A DNA stretch of 32,978 bases from Candidatus Nanopelagicaceae bacterium. Lineage in GTDB: Bacteria; Actinomycetota; Actinomycetes; Nanopelagicales; Nanopelagicaceae. A model generated the notes under the pieces. The model did no database searches, was not told the DNA's origin, and saw only the letters and a program-made list of their open reading frames with translations. The stretch lies in assembly GCA_009691185.1 (NCBI GenBank), contig SHVD01000007.1, positions 1 through 32,978 on the forward strand, given 5' to 3'. Each line of letters begins with the position of its first letter. The first letter of the stretch is position 1. The translations under genes and the position numbers were made by a program. Shown here piece by piece: positions 7,748 to 15,635 of the stretch.

Positions 7748-8491
7748 TCACTTTTTCCCCAGGTAGATACCAACTATCTCAGGGTCATCCACCATGCTAG
7801 CACCAGCACCCTCATGCCGATTTTTTCCCATATCTAATACATACCCATAATCTGAGATTGCCAAGGCACGCCTGGCATTTTGCTCAACCATTAAAATCGT
7901 GACACCAGATTTATTAATTTTTACAAGTTCTTCAAAGAGCTGATCGACAAGTGCTGGGGCTAGTCCAGCTGATGGTTCATCAAGTAATAAAATTCGCGGA
8001 GAAGACATCAAAGCCCTGGCCATTGCCAACATTTGGCGCTGACCACCGGAGAGAGTGCCGGCGCGATCCTTAGCCTTTATTTTTAAATCTGGGTAGCGCT
8101 GATAAATATCATCTCTAATCGTCTCCAAATTATTATTTTCAAAATTAACAAAGCCAACCTCAAGATTTTCTTCAATGCTCAACGCTGGAAAAATATTTTC
8201 AATCTGTGGCACATATCCAACACCAATACTTGATAAATTGTGTGGCTTAGTGGCTAACACATCAGTAATCACACCATTTTTATTAAGTGTCACTGAACCA
8301 GATGTTACATCAGCAATTTTATATATCGCTTTAAGGATTGTGGATTTTCCCGCACCGTTAGGACCCACGATTGTAACTATGGATTGATCAGGTACTTTAA
8401 TTGTTACACCGTTAAGAATTTGAATATCACCATAACCACCCTGTAAATCATTAACTGAAAATAAAGCTTGATCCGAATTAGAATTTATCAT
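7748..8491 (-). CDS. livF: Branched-chain amino acid-type ABC transporter ATP-binding protein LivF
   Basis: 247 aa cytoplasmic ATPase of the LivF class. Walker A GPNGAGKST is near residue 43, Q-loop GYVPQ near 96, signature LSGGQRQMLAMARAL near 145, Walker B ILLLDEPSAGL near 165, and the switch His is replaced in VEQNARRAL, the 'MVEQNA' form diagnostic of LivF. The start overlaps the livG stop by 4 nt (ATGA). With livG, livM and livH it would power uptake of the ligand bound by the downstream receptor. The C-terminus EIVGIYLGKK is normal for the family, so the protein looks intact. Confidence 0.93.
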   Translation of the reverse strand: MINSNSDQALFSVNDLQGGYGDIQILNGVTIKVPDQSIVTIVGPNGAGKSTILKAIYKIADVTSGSVTLNKNGVITDVLATKPHNLSSIGVGYVPQIENIFPALSIEENLEVGFVNFENNNLETIRDDIYQRYPDLKIKAKDRAGTLSGGQRQMLAMARALMSSPRILLLDEPSAGLAPALVDQLFEELVKINKSGVTILMVEQNARRALAISDYGYVLDMGKNRHEGAGASMVDDPEIVGIYLGKK

Positions 8492-9315
8492 TTTATTTCT
8501 TTTCTTCGAGAGCCCAAGTAGGCGTCGATTACAACTTCATTTTCATAAATTGCCCCAGGTAGACCATCTGCAATAATTTTTCCATCAGCCATAACAATTA
8601 CCCGATCAGAAATATTCATGACAGTCTCTAAATCATGCTCAATCAACAAAAATGTCATAGATTTTTCTTTTCTCAGCTCACCTAAAACCATTATTAATTT
8701 CTCCACCAGGGTTGGGTTTACTCCAGCAAAAGGTTCATCTAATAACAACAAACTTGGCTTTGCCATCAACGCTCTTGATAAATCAAGAAGTTTTCTTTGA
8801 CCACCAGAGAGAATTCCAGCATATTCATCGGCAAACTTAGTTAACCCAACCTGATCCAGTCGGCGCATCGCCTCAGCGCGAGCCTGTGCTTCAAAATCTC
8901 TTCTAGCTCTAATTCTTAAAAAGCCTGAAAGATTATCACCTGGATTTCCTTGCACCGCCATCATTAAATTCTCTGCCACCGTCAAGCGCTTAATTATCTT
9001 TGCGCCTTGAAAGGTTCTAATTAATCCTTTTTGAGCAATTTTATGTGGGTGAATTGCTTGTATTGCTTGCTGCCTAAAAATAATCTCACCTGCACTGACT
9101 TTATTCATGCCACTTATTAAATTAAAAAGAGAGGTTTTTCCCGCTCCATTGGGTCCAATTACAGAGGTGAAAGAGTTTTCACTAATTTTAAAACTGACAT
9201 CTTGCACTGGTCTCACGCCACCAAAACTTACTGAAATATTTCTAACATCTAGTATTGCGAAATCTGAGGAGGAATTATCCAAGCTAGTACTAGACGCTGA
9301 AGCAAGATTTTCCAT
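8488..9315 (-). CDS. livG: Branched-chain amino acid-type ABC transporter ATP-binding protein LivG
   Basis: 275 aa. After a Ser-rich N-terminal extension of about 20 residues, the ABC fold begins at LDVRNISVSFGGVRPV. Walker A is GPNGAGKTS (about 54-62), the signature LSGGQRKLLDLSRAL, Walker B LLLLDEPFAGVNP, and the switch region LIEHDLETVM, the LivG form. The Ser-rich leader is longer than usual; no internal Met offers a shorter start before the fold, so the ATG at 9315 with an upstream TGGAG is kept. It lies 3 nt after livM and overlaps livF by 4 nt, so the four transporter genes are one operon. Confidence 0.93.
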   Translation of the reverse strand: MENLASASSTSLDNSSSDFAILDVRNISVSFGGVRPVQDVSFKISENSFTSVIGPNGAGKTSLFNLISGMNKVSAGEIIFRQQAIQAIHPHKIAQKGLIRTFQGAKIIKRLTVAENLMMAVQGNPGDNLSGFLRIRARRDFEAQARAEAMRRLDQVGLTKFADEYAGILSGGQRKLLDLSRALMAKPSLLLLDEPFAGVNPTLVEKLIMVLGELRKEKSMTFLLIEHDLETVMNISDRVIVMADGKIIADGLPGAIYENEVVIDAYLGSRRKEIK

Positions 9316-9318
9316 AGT

Positions 9319-10299
9319 TTACTCCAGAACCATCTCTTGGCGTTTTCCAAATAAACCCTGTGGTCGTTTTAGCATTAGTAAGACAATGACAAATCCAATC
9401 AAGAAAACCCGTAAGTAGGCTCGCTCTGGTGAGGATAGAAGTGAGAGGGGCCAAAACTCTAAAAATCTAGTTGAGCCGTATAGAAAACCAAAGAAAATGG
9501 ATGCGATTATTAATCCCTTAACCCTGGTTGCACCGGCAAGAATTAAGATCATCCAGCCATAGAAGGTAACAATCCTTAAAAAATCCTCAGGTGCTAATAA
9601 AGCAAACTGTAATGCCCAAAATACACCTGCAATTCCTCCGAATACTGAACCTATAACTAAAGTCTGAAGCCGAAATCGGAATACATTTTTTCCTAATGAA
9701 CGTGGAACATCATCATCCTCTCGAGTTGCACGTAATACCCTGGCCCAAGAAGTTTGTTGTAATTTTGATGCGATCCAAATAAATAAGAATAAAAATGGCC
9801 AAACAATAAAGATCATAGACATATCCCGAGATGCTTCATCTCCAACTATTGGATAGAGTCGATCAGAGATCCAAGTTAAGATTAAATCTGGCTGATTTGT
9901 GTATCCACCAAAGCCCAATGGATTTGGGATCGCAAGCGTGCCTTGTGTGCCACCGGTGACACTATCTGTGTTCAAAATCCAGTATCTAGTTATCTCAGCA
10001 AATGCAATACTTGCAATTGCAAAATAATCACCACTTAAACGTAAAGTAGTTAAGCCCAAAAGTGCGCCCAAAAGTGCGGCTAGTACCACGCCAACAAATG
10101 CCGCCCACCAAAAACTCCACTGATACTTTATTACTAGAACTGCAATTGTATAACCAGATACAGCCATCATTCCTACGTGGCCGAAATTCATAATTCCACC
10201 CACTCCATATTGAATCTGAAGTCCCAGGGCAAAAATTCCGTAGATTCCTGCCAGTGCTAGGACAAAGACCCAAAAACCTGGTTGTACGAATGCATCCAT
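9319..10299 (-). CDS. livM: Branched-chain amino acid-type ABC transporter permease LivM
   Basis: 326 aa very hydrophobic protein with about eight or nine membrane segments. Family landmarks are LQIQYGVGGIMNFGHVGMMAVSG in pieces near residues 27-49, LRLSGDYFAIASIAFAEI (about 87-104), the cytoplasmic coupling loop RATREDDDVPRSLGKNVF (about 198-215) and a final helix before LLMLKRPQGLFGKR. This is the LivM permease partner of LivH in the inner membrane. It starts 2 nt after livH ends and stops 3 nt before livG. Nothing looks truncated. Confidence 0.92.
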   Translation of the reverse strand: MDAFVQPGFWVFVLALAGIYGIFALGLQIQYGVGGIMNFGHVGMMAVSGYTIAVLVIKYQWSFWWAAFVGVVLAALLGALLGLTTLRLSGDYFAIASIAFAEITRYWILNTDSVTGGTQGTLAIPNPLGFGGYTNQPDLILTWISDRLYPIVGDEASRDMSMIFIVWPFLFLFIWIASKLQQTSWARVLRATREDDDVPRSLGKNVFRFRLQTLVIGSVFGGIAGVFWALQFALLAPEDFLRIVTFYGWMILILAGATRVKGLIIASIFFGFLYGSTRFLEFWPLSLLSSPERAYLRVFLIGFVIVLLMLKRPQGLFGKRQEMVLE

Positions 10300-10301
10300 G
10301 G

Positions 10302-11195
10302 CTAAACCTTCCTCCCTCGATAACCGAATATTCCTTCGGGTTTGAAAAGAAGGACTAGAACAAGAGTAGCGAAGGCGACCACCGGCTTGTAGTTACTTGG
10401 TACTCCTCCGAAGAAGAAACTAAGTTGGGATAGCTCCATGAATAAACCTAATAACAAGCCACCTACTAAGGCCCCATAGGCATCACCAATAGTTCCAAGA
10501 ACAACTGCTGCAAAAAAAGAAAGCAGCAAACTCTCACCCATTGAATTATTAAATTGTCCCTGCACTAAACCTTGAAAAACTCCCGCCAGTGATCCAAGTG
10601 CACCGGAGATTAACCAGGTAGCTAGCACCACACGATCGACATTAATTCCTGAGACGGCAGCTAGTCCGGGATTATTTGCATATGCCCGCATGTCTTTACC
10701 AATTCGAGCTTTTGAAATAAATAGCGCAATAACTAAGATTGAAGCTGAGGCAAAGATCAAGACCAATAATTGCGTGTGGGCAATTCTGGCGCCAAGAAAA
10801 TCATAGGTTTTTAAAATATCTATATTAAATTTTCGTGTCTCTGTGCCAAATAAAAACTGTATTATTGGGCGAAGCATCAAGGCAACACCTGTTGCTACTA
10901 AAAATAATGCCAAAGTTCCAGCCTTATTTCGGCGCAAATTTCGCCACAACACTAACTCTAAAAACCAGCTAATCCCCATTCCAGCCAACATTGAAACAAC
11001 TATGGAAAAGAAAAAATTTAATTCCAGCGTTACGCTTAGAAAGTATGTGAGAAATGCACCTAATGTTAGAAAATCACCTGCTGCAAAATTCACAAGGCGC
11101 AAGACACTATAAAGAAGAGAGATCCCCACAGCTGCGATTGCAAATATCGAGCCAACTACCAGCCCATTAAAGGTATATTGGATTAAGTCACTCAT
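10302..11195 (-). CDS. livH: Branched-chain amino acid-type ABC transporter permease LivH
   Basis: 297 aa permease with about eight membrane segments. Motifs include FNGLVVGSIFAIAAVGISLL at the N-terminus, LVNFAAGDFLTLGAF (the 'NFAqGdl' motif), the coupling segment MRAYANNPGLAAVSGINVDRV (about residues 174-194) and FKPEGIFGYRG at the C-terminus. It is first in the leftward order livH-livM-livG-livF-receptor. A GGAGGG stretch lies about 12 nt upstream of the ATG, a little far for an ideal Shine-Dalgarno. The 171-nt region above it (11196-11366) must hold the operon promoter; no clear -10/-35 pair is visible to me. Confidence 0.92.
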   Translation of the reverse strand: MSDLIQYTFNGLVVGSIFAIAAVGISLLYSVLRLVNFAAGDFLTLGAFLTYFLSVTLELNFFFSIVVSMLAGMGISWFLELVLWRNLRRNKAGTLALFLVATGVALMLRPIIQFLFGTETRKFNIDILKTYDFLGARIAHTQLLVLIFASASILVIALFISKARIGKDMRAYANNPGLAAVSGINVDRVVLATWLISGALGSLAGVFQGLVQGQFNNSMGESLLLSFFAAVVLGTIGDAYGALVGGLLLGLFMELSQLSFFFGGVPSNYKPVVAFATLVLVLLFKPEGIFGYRGRKV

Positions 11196-11314
11196 CTAAC
11201 GCTTAATCCCTCCAACTAAAGATAGGTCAGTCTAAACTTATTTGCAGGCTTATCAAGGCCGTACCGTTGGCTCAATTGGCTTACAACAATTTTGATACAT
11301 AAGAGGACAAATAA

Positions 11315-11352
11315 GCCCGTGGAGTGAGGGCATGAACTTCCGCTGACCGGGC
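11315..11352 (-). terminator. Structured GC-rich hairpin between livH and the SDR unit
   Basis: GCCC/GGGC ends pair, and an inner GUGGAG/UUCCGC-type helix extends the fold with a bulge. On the minus strand the stem is followed by TTATTT, so it could end transcription of the upstream leftward unit (B12 subunit, hydrolase, SDR). It may equally be the leader of the liv operon. I cannot match it to a named riboswitch. The surrounding 11196-11447 stretch otherwise holds only the possible SDR tail (11367-11447) and no other gene. Confidence 0.4.
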
Positions 11353-11366
11353 GCCATTTTTTGGCT

Positions 11367-11447
11367 TTATTTCACCAATTTAAGATAGTGCTTGACGTTC
11401 ACATGCTCAGGTAGCAGGCTTCTCCCATCCAACATAACTCGGTTTTT
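11367..11447 (-). pseudogene. In-frame 26-codon tail after an SDR stop codon, possible SDR C-terminal remnant
   Basis: Directly after the TGA of the SDR at 11448, the same reading frame stays open for 26 more codons to TAA at 11367. It encodes KNRVMLDGRSLL followed by PEHVNVKHYLKLVK. The 'VMLDG' element resembles the final strand and 'DGG'-type ending of SDR proteins. The SDR itself lacks roughly the last 45-60 residues expected after its IAP motif. The simplest reading is an SDR decayed by an internal deletion plus an in-frame TGA; chance openness of a short stretch is the alternative. Confidence 0.4.
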
Positions 11448-12023
11448 TCAAAGGAGTCGTGATGGTGCAATCGCAAATACATCAATATTGCTATGAACAT
11501 TTTCAGCTGCTAACTGCCGAGTTAAAAATGAAACTGCAGCCTTGCTCATCCCATCTGAAAGTCTAAAGTTAGGAAAAGCCTGAAATCCCCCACCAACAGA
11601 GCTAAAATTAATTAATTTCTTAACCACAGTTGAATTCTTATTTAATTCAATGAAGGCTTCTGAAATCTTTAAGGCACCAAAGGCATTAATTTCCATCATT
11701 TTCAAATCTTGTGAGTCCTTATCAGTGGCATATGAATTAACAGTTGCTGAACCGACTGCAGCAGCATTTACTAAAGTGTCAATTGAGCCTATTACTTCAA
11801 CTGATTTTTCCAGTGCAGCTCTGATTGAGTCAGGATTACCCATATCAATAGCCAAAGCGGTAGCAGTTGGGCCGATGCTCTTTGCTAATTTCTCAGCCTC
11901 CGCCTGATTAGCTTTTTCTGTGGCAAAGGTAAATGTGACTTTATCGCCTTGTTGAACAAACTTTTGCACGCACGCTTGACCAATTCCACCCATGCCACCT
12001 GTAATAAAAATATTACGTGACAT
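11448..12023 (-). CDS. Short SDR-like protein lacking the canonical catalytic Tyr and the C-terminal region
   Basis: 191 aa from ATG 12023, which has a GGGTGAG ribosome site; an in-frame GTG at 12041 would overlap the previous gene. The nucleotide-binding motif ITGGMGGIGQA and an NAAAVG segment (NAG position) are present, as is a catalytic-type Ser in INFSSVGGG. At the YxxxK position the sequence reads SDGMSKAAV, so Asp replaces Tyr, and the Ser-to-Lys spacing is about two residues longer than usual. The chain ends at FAIAPSRLL, where a normal SDR would continue for another 45-60 residues. It follows the alpha/beta hydrolase by 7 nt in one leftward unit. It is either a decayed reductase or a non-catalytic or variant SDR. 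Confidence 0.6.
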   Translation of the reverse strand: MSRNIFITGGMGGIGQACVQKFVQQGDKVTFTFATEKANQAEAEKLAKSIGPTATALAIDMGNPDSIRAALEKSVEVIGSIDTLVNAAAVGSATVNSYATDKDSQDLKMMEINAFGALKISEAFIELNKNSTVVKKLINFSSVGGGFQAFPNFRLSDGMSKAAVSFLTRQLAAENVHSNIDVFAIAPSRLL

Positions 12024-12030
12024 TATTTTC

Positions 12031-12768
12031 TCACCCTTCACCTATTTTATTCATTAAAACGTTATTAACAGCTTTTACTAGTTGCACCAAGCCGGCGCCT
12101 CTGGGGTCGATTAAAGTGTAGTGATCTGCGTCGACAAGAAGTGTAAAGTCAATCTTTGATGAATTATTTTTATGCTGCTCATAGTAATTTTTTGCAACAT
12201 TAAGCGGGATAAAATCTTTTTGAGTATGCATAATCTCAACCCTGCAACTAGGCGGTGAGAGTAGAACTGGGTCTAAATCTTGAAAATTTTGGGCACTACC
12301 ACCCAAATATAGATTAATTGCGCCATCGCCTAGATTCTCTTTCTCACCAGCTTGCAGATCAGCTACTGGTGATGCAGCAATGACGCCAATGCAGTTTGTA
12401 ATTTTTCTGGCTGCCAAAATGGCTAGCTGTCCACCGGCTGAGTGTCCAAAAAGAATTACGTTCTTATCCGCAATTGCAGATAGTGCAGCAAGAACATCAT
12501 CAAGTGATTGATAGGGACGGCCGGGCAATCTTTGATACTCAATTAAGGCAACACAAAACCCTTGAGCAGACAGAGCAAAGGCTAAAGGTTGTAAATGTGA
12601 CCGATCAATTGTTGGCCGCCAGAACCCACCATGAATTAGAACTAATACTGTGGGGTTACTGGTGCTTCCATAAAATTCAATCACCTGATCTGGTGCGCCG
12701 CCATAAGTAATTTTTAAATCACCGACTGGGCCACTTTGATTAACTATGTGTTCGGGTGGGTAATCCAT
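12031..12768 (-). CDS. Alpha/beta hydrolase, arylformamidase (kynurenine formamidase)-like
   Basis: 245 aa serine hydrolase. The oxyanion motif HGGFW (about residues 46-50) is the HGGxW form used by yeast and animal kynurenine formamidases. The nucleophile is in GHSAGGQ (about 110), the acid Asp in HTQKDFIP (about 197) and the base His in DADHYTLIDP (about 220), giving a complete Ser-Asp-His triad. In this catabolic context it would release formate from N-formylkynurenine, or hydrolyse another N-acyl or lactam intermediate. It lies in a leftward unit after the mutase B12-binding subunit (59-nt gap) and before a short SDR. Carboxylesterase of unknown substrate is the cautious alternative. Confidence 0.65.
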   Translation of the reverse strand: MDYPPEHIVNQSGPVGDLKITYGGAPDQVIEFYGSTSNPTVLVLIHGGFWRPTIDRSHLQPLAFALSAQGFCVALIEYQRLPGRPYQSLDDVLAALSAIADKNVILFGHSAGGQLAILAARKITNCIGVIAASPVADLQAGEKENLGDGAINLYLGGSAQNFQDLDPVLLSPPSCRVEIMHTQKDFIPLNVAKNYYEQHKNNSSKIDFTLLVDADHYTLIDPRGAGLVQLVKAVNNVLMNKIGEG

Positions 12769-12827
12769 GGTTTAAGGAGTAATTGATGCCGTTTAGTTAA
12801 CTGACTTAAATAGATCTATTTGCAATA

Positions 12828-13247
12828 TTAGGTGCCTTTAACGCCGACAGCATTTTGTAGCCAGGTAATGATCTCATTGGTGGTTGCACCGGGAGTGAAA
12901 ATTTCACCAACACCTCTACTTTTTAAATTCTCTTTATCTGCCTCTGGAATTATTCCACCCCCAAAAATTACAATATTTTGAGCGTTCGCCTCTTTGAGTA
13001 AAGTTAAGATGCGATCAAAGATACTCATGTGCGCACCAGAAAGTATTGAAAGCCCAATCGCTTGGGCATCTTCTTGTATCGCTGTTGCAACAATCTGCTC
13101 TGGGCTTTGATGAAGTCCGGTATAAATTACTTCACATCCGGCATCTCTCAACGCCCGCGCTACAACCTTTGCGCCACGATCATGCCCGTCCAAACCAGGT
13201 TTAGCTACAACAACACGTATGGGGGCAACTTGGGTTTTTTGCACCAT
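12828..13247 (-). CDS. Coenzyme B12-binding small subunit of an acyl-CoA mutase
   Basis: 139 aa, the size of stand-alone small subunits such as IcmB or HcmB. The B12 'base-off/His-on' signature is complete: [12 protein letters not shown] with the DxHxxG core, LSILSGAH (SxL), and FGGGIIP (GG). It should carry adenosylcobalamin and pair with the separate large subunit encoded 2.4-4 kb away at 15632-17122. The gene is transcribed away from meaB with a 41-nt divergent gap and heads a leftward unit with the formamidase-like hydrolase. This ties the mutase to the aromatic pathway rather than to a propionate operon. No B12 riboswitch is visible upstream. Confidence 0.9.
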   Translation of the reverse strand: MVQKTQVAPIRVVVAKPGLDGHDRGAKVVARALRDAGCEVIYTGLHQSPEQIVATAIQEDAQAIGLSILSGAHMSIFDRILTLLKEANAQNIVIFGGGIIPEADKENLKSRGVGEIFTPGATTNEIITWLQNAVGVKGT

Positions 13248-13275
13248 GGCTTCAACTTATCATGAAATTTTATCG

Positions 13276-13281
13276 TAGGGT
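13276..13281 (+). promoter_or_regulatory. Candidate -10 for a leaderless meaB-ligase transcript
   Basis: TAGGGT (TANNNT type) ends exactly 7 nt before the meaB ATG, the spacing expected if transcription starts on the A of ATG. There is no Shine-Dalgarno in the short 41-nt gap, which it shares with the divergent B12-subunit gene. Confidence 0.35.
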
Positions 13282-13288
13282 TTAGACC

Positions 13289-14053
13289 ATGAGCCAAAAA
13301 ATTGATCCAGAGATCCTGCGTGAAGTACAGCAGGGCAATAGACAAATTTTGGCAAAGGCAATTACCCAGATTGAAAACTCAAATCAAAAAATTGAGGTTC
13401 CTGATCTAACCTCTTCAATACAAGTTTTAGGGGTTACTGGTGCTCCAGGTGTTGGAAAATCAACAACAGTTAATTGTCTGGTTAAATACTTGCGCCAAAA
13501 AAATCTATCGGTTGCCGTTTTAGCAGTTGATCCCTCATCTCCAATCTCAGGAGGTGCATTACTTGGTGATCGAATCAGACTTACTGAACATTTTACTGAC
13601 GCAAAAGTTTTTATTCGCTCCCTTGCTACCAGGGGGCATCTTGGTGGGTTGTCAGAGTCCACGGAGGCTATTTTAAAATTAATAAAACATGCAGCATTCG
13701 ACTTTATTATTGTTGAAACAGTCGGCGTCGGTCAAAGTGAGGTTGAGGTAATGGGCGTAGTTGATACTGTGTGTGTCGTTTTAGCTCCTGGCATGGGTGA
13801 TGGTATTCAGGCTGCAAAGGCTGGATTATTAGAAATTGGTGATATCTATCTAGTGAACAAATCTGACCGAGAAGGAGCTGAACAAACAAAGGTAGATATT
13901 GAAAAATCCATTGCAATGTCTGCGCTAATCAGAAATAATAGTTTTTCTTGGACCCCGCCAGTCTTACTAGGTTCAATGCAGCAGGACTTAGGAGTGACAG
14001 ATCTGATCTTGCAGATCGAAAATCATAGAAAGGCTAGAAATCTTGAAAAATAG
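13289..14053 (+). CDS. meaB: MeaB/ArgK-type GTPase, mutase chaperone (short form)
   Basis: 254 aa G3E-family P-loop GTPase. Walker A is GAPGVGKST (about residues 51-59), the family motif DPSSPISGGALLGDR follows, then FIRSLATRGHLGG, the switch/Walker B ETVGVGQSE and guanine-specificity NKSD. Proteins of this group load adenosylcobalamin onto acyl-CoA mutases and protect them from inactivation. Usual length is about 310-340 aa; here the C-terminal helical arm that mediates dimer formation is missing after ENHRKARNLEK, so it is a compact version. It is divergent from the B12-binding subunit and overlaps the downstream CoA ligase by 11 nt, tying mutase maintenance to aromatic CoA activation. Confidence 0.88.
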   Translation: MSQKIDPEILREVQQGNRQILAKAITQIENSNQKIEVPDLTSSIQVLGVTGAPGVGKSTTVNCLVKYLRQKNLSVAVLAVDPSSPISGGALLGDRIRLTEHFTDAKVFIRSLATRGHLGGLSESTEAILKLIKHAAFDFIIVETVGVGQSEVEVMGVVDTVCVVLAPGMGDGIQAAKAGLLEIGDIYLVNKSDREGAEQTKVDIEKSIAMSALIRNNSFSWTPPVLLGSMQQDLGVTDLILQIENHRKARNLEK

Positions 14054-15635
14054 GAGCACTCAAGTAGATAGCTTTGCATTCGAAAATTTACCTGAAGCTT
14101 CTAGTTGGCCAGATTTTATTTTAGATCATCCAAGTGCTACCTATCCAGAGTATTTAAATGCCAGCACTGAGTTACTGGAAAAGACGATTGCCCTGGTTGG
14201 GGGTAATAAAATTGCTCTCATTGCAGCAGATGCAACATTGACTTACCTACAGATGCTGCATTTAGTAAATCAAATAGCAAATTACTTTCAAGAGCAAGGT
14301 GTAGTTTCTGGCAATAGAATTGCCATTAGGAGTCCAAATAATGCTTTATCAGTGGCAATTTGGCTGGCAATTTTGCGTGTGGGCGCAATCGCAGTAACTA
14401 CAATCCCACTTCAACGTGCTTCTGAGTTAGAAAAAATTGTTGATATTGCCAAGGTTCAGTTTGCTTTAATTGATCACCGCTTCATGGATGAGTGGAATGG
14501 GGTTACAAATTTTCAAGGAGAAACCTACGTCGTAGGAGGTGATAGTGATTTTGATAAGCAGGTATCGCTTCAATCTGTTGATTTTACTGCCCACAATACG
14601 TTATCAACTGATGTCAGTATCTTAGCCTTCACATCTGGCTCAACTGGCTTGCCAAAAGCAACAATGCATTTTCACCGAGATATATTGGCAATTGCAGATA
14701 CTTTTTCCCAACATATTGTTAAGCCAACTGCTGATGATATTTTTGCAGGTAGCCCGCCAATTGCTTTTACCTTTGGCTTAGGTGGGCTAGTGATATTTCC
14801 ATTAAGAGTTGGAGCCACCTCAGTGTTGCTTGAAAATGCGGCCCCAGCAGTGCTCTTAGATAAAATTATTGAGCACAAGGTCACTTGTTTGTTTACCGCC
14901 CCAACTGCATATCGGGCCATGCTCCCGCTTTTATCGGCTAAGCAGCCATCAACTCTTCGAAGGTGTATTTCAGCAGGTGAGCATTTACCATTGGCTACTT
15001 GGAACGCATGGTTTGCCGCAACTGGAAATAAATTAATTGATGGAATTGGTGCGACAGAATTACTTCATATTTTTATATCAGCGAGTGATGATGAAATAGT
15101 GCCAGGCATGACTGGTAAACCAGTGCCAGGTTATCAAGCAAAAATTGTCAATGAAGATTTTCAAGATGTTGCAGATGGGGAGCAAGGATTCTTAGCAGTA
15201 AAAGGACCAACAGGTTGTAGATATTTAAATGATGCAAGGCAAGAAAAATATGTAAAAGATGGTTGGAATTTAACTGGAGATATTTATACTAAGAGTGCAG
15301 CCGGATATTTCAAATATGAGTCCCGCGCTGATGACATGATTATTTCAAGTGGATACAACATCGCAGCCCCAGAGGTTGAAAATGCTCTTCTACTTCATGA
15401 GTGTGTGGCAGAGGTAGCAGTCGTAGGAGCTGCTGATCTTGATCGGGGAATGATTGTTTCAGCCTATGTTGTACTGCGCCCTAATTACTCCCCTTCAGAT
15501 GCTCTGTGTAAGGAGCTGCAAGATCATGTTAAAAATAAAATTGCGCCATATAAATACCCCAGATCACTGCAATTTGTAGATACCCTGCCGAAAACAACAA
15601 CTGGCAAATTACAAAGATTTAGATTAAAAAGCTAA
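14043..15635 (+). CDS. AMP-forming aromatic acid CoA ligase, 2-aminobenzoate-CoA ligase-like
   Basis: 530 aa ANL-superfamily ligase. Start TTG 14043 is inside the meaB end; no ATG lies near, and the family's opening 'VDsFa.eNLP...WP.f' (here QVDSFAFENLPEASSWPDF) needs this start. The AMP loop FTSGSTGLPKAT, the motif MHFHRDILAIADTF, IAFTFGLGGLVIFPLRVGA, the A8 hinge YESRADDMIISSGYNIA and the catalytic Lys in PKTTTGKLQRF are all present. This set resembles the anthranilate/benzoate-CoA ligase branch. It would convert anthranilate, ATP and CoA to anthraniloyl-CoA, the substrate of the ACMR-like flavoprotein at 25643. Benzoate, salicylate or a related acid remains possible. Its stop codon overlaps that of the convergent mutase gene. 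Confidence 0.75.
   Translation: MKNRSTQVDSFAFENLPEASSWPDFILDHPSATYPEYLNASTELLEKTIALVGGNKIALIAADATLTYLQMLHLVNQIANYFQEQGVVSGNRIAIRSPNNALSVAIWLAILRVGAIAVTTIPLQRASELEKIVDIAKVQFALIDHRFMDEWNGVTNFQGETYVVGGDSDFDKQVSLQSVDFTAHNTLSTDVSILAFTSGSTGLPKATMHFHRDILAIADTFSQHIVKPTADDIFAGSPPIAFTFGLGGLVIFPLRVGATSVLLENAAPAVLLDKIIEHKVTCLFTAPTAYRAMLPLLSAKQPSTLRRCISAGEHLPLATWNAWFAATGNKLIDGIGATELLHIFISASDDEIVPGMTGKPVPGYQAKIVNEDFQDVADGEQGFLAVKGPTGCRYLNDARQEKYVKDGWNLTGDIYTKSAAGYFKYESRADDMIISSGYNIAAPEVENALLLHECVAEVAVVGAADLDRGMIVSAYVVLRPNYSPSDALCKELQDHVKNKIAPYKYPRSLQFVDTLPKTTTGKLQRFRLKS

Noticed and set aside
11196-11447. tRNA or known riboswitch in the livH upstream gap
   Set aside because: No cloverleaf or T-loop sequence was found and the hairpin does not match any class I can recall; kept only as an unassigned element.
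13248-13288. Cobalamin riboswitch upstream of the mutase genes
   Set aside because: The divergent gap is only 41 nt, and the large subunit lies 3 nt after another gene, so there is no room for such an element.
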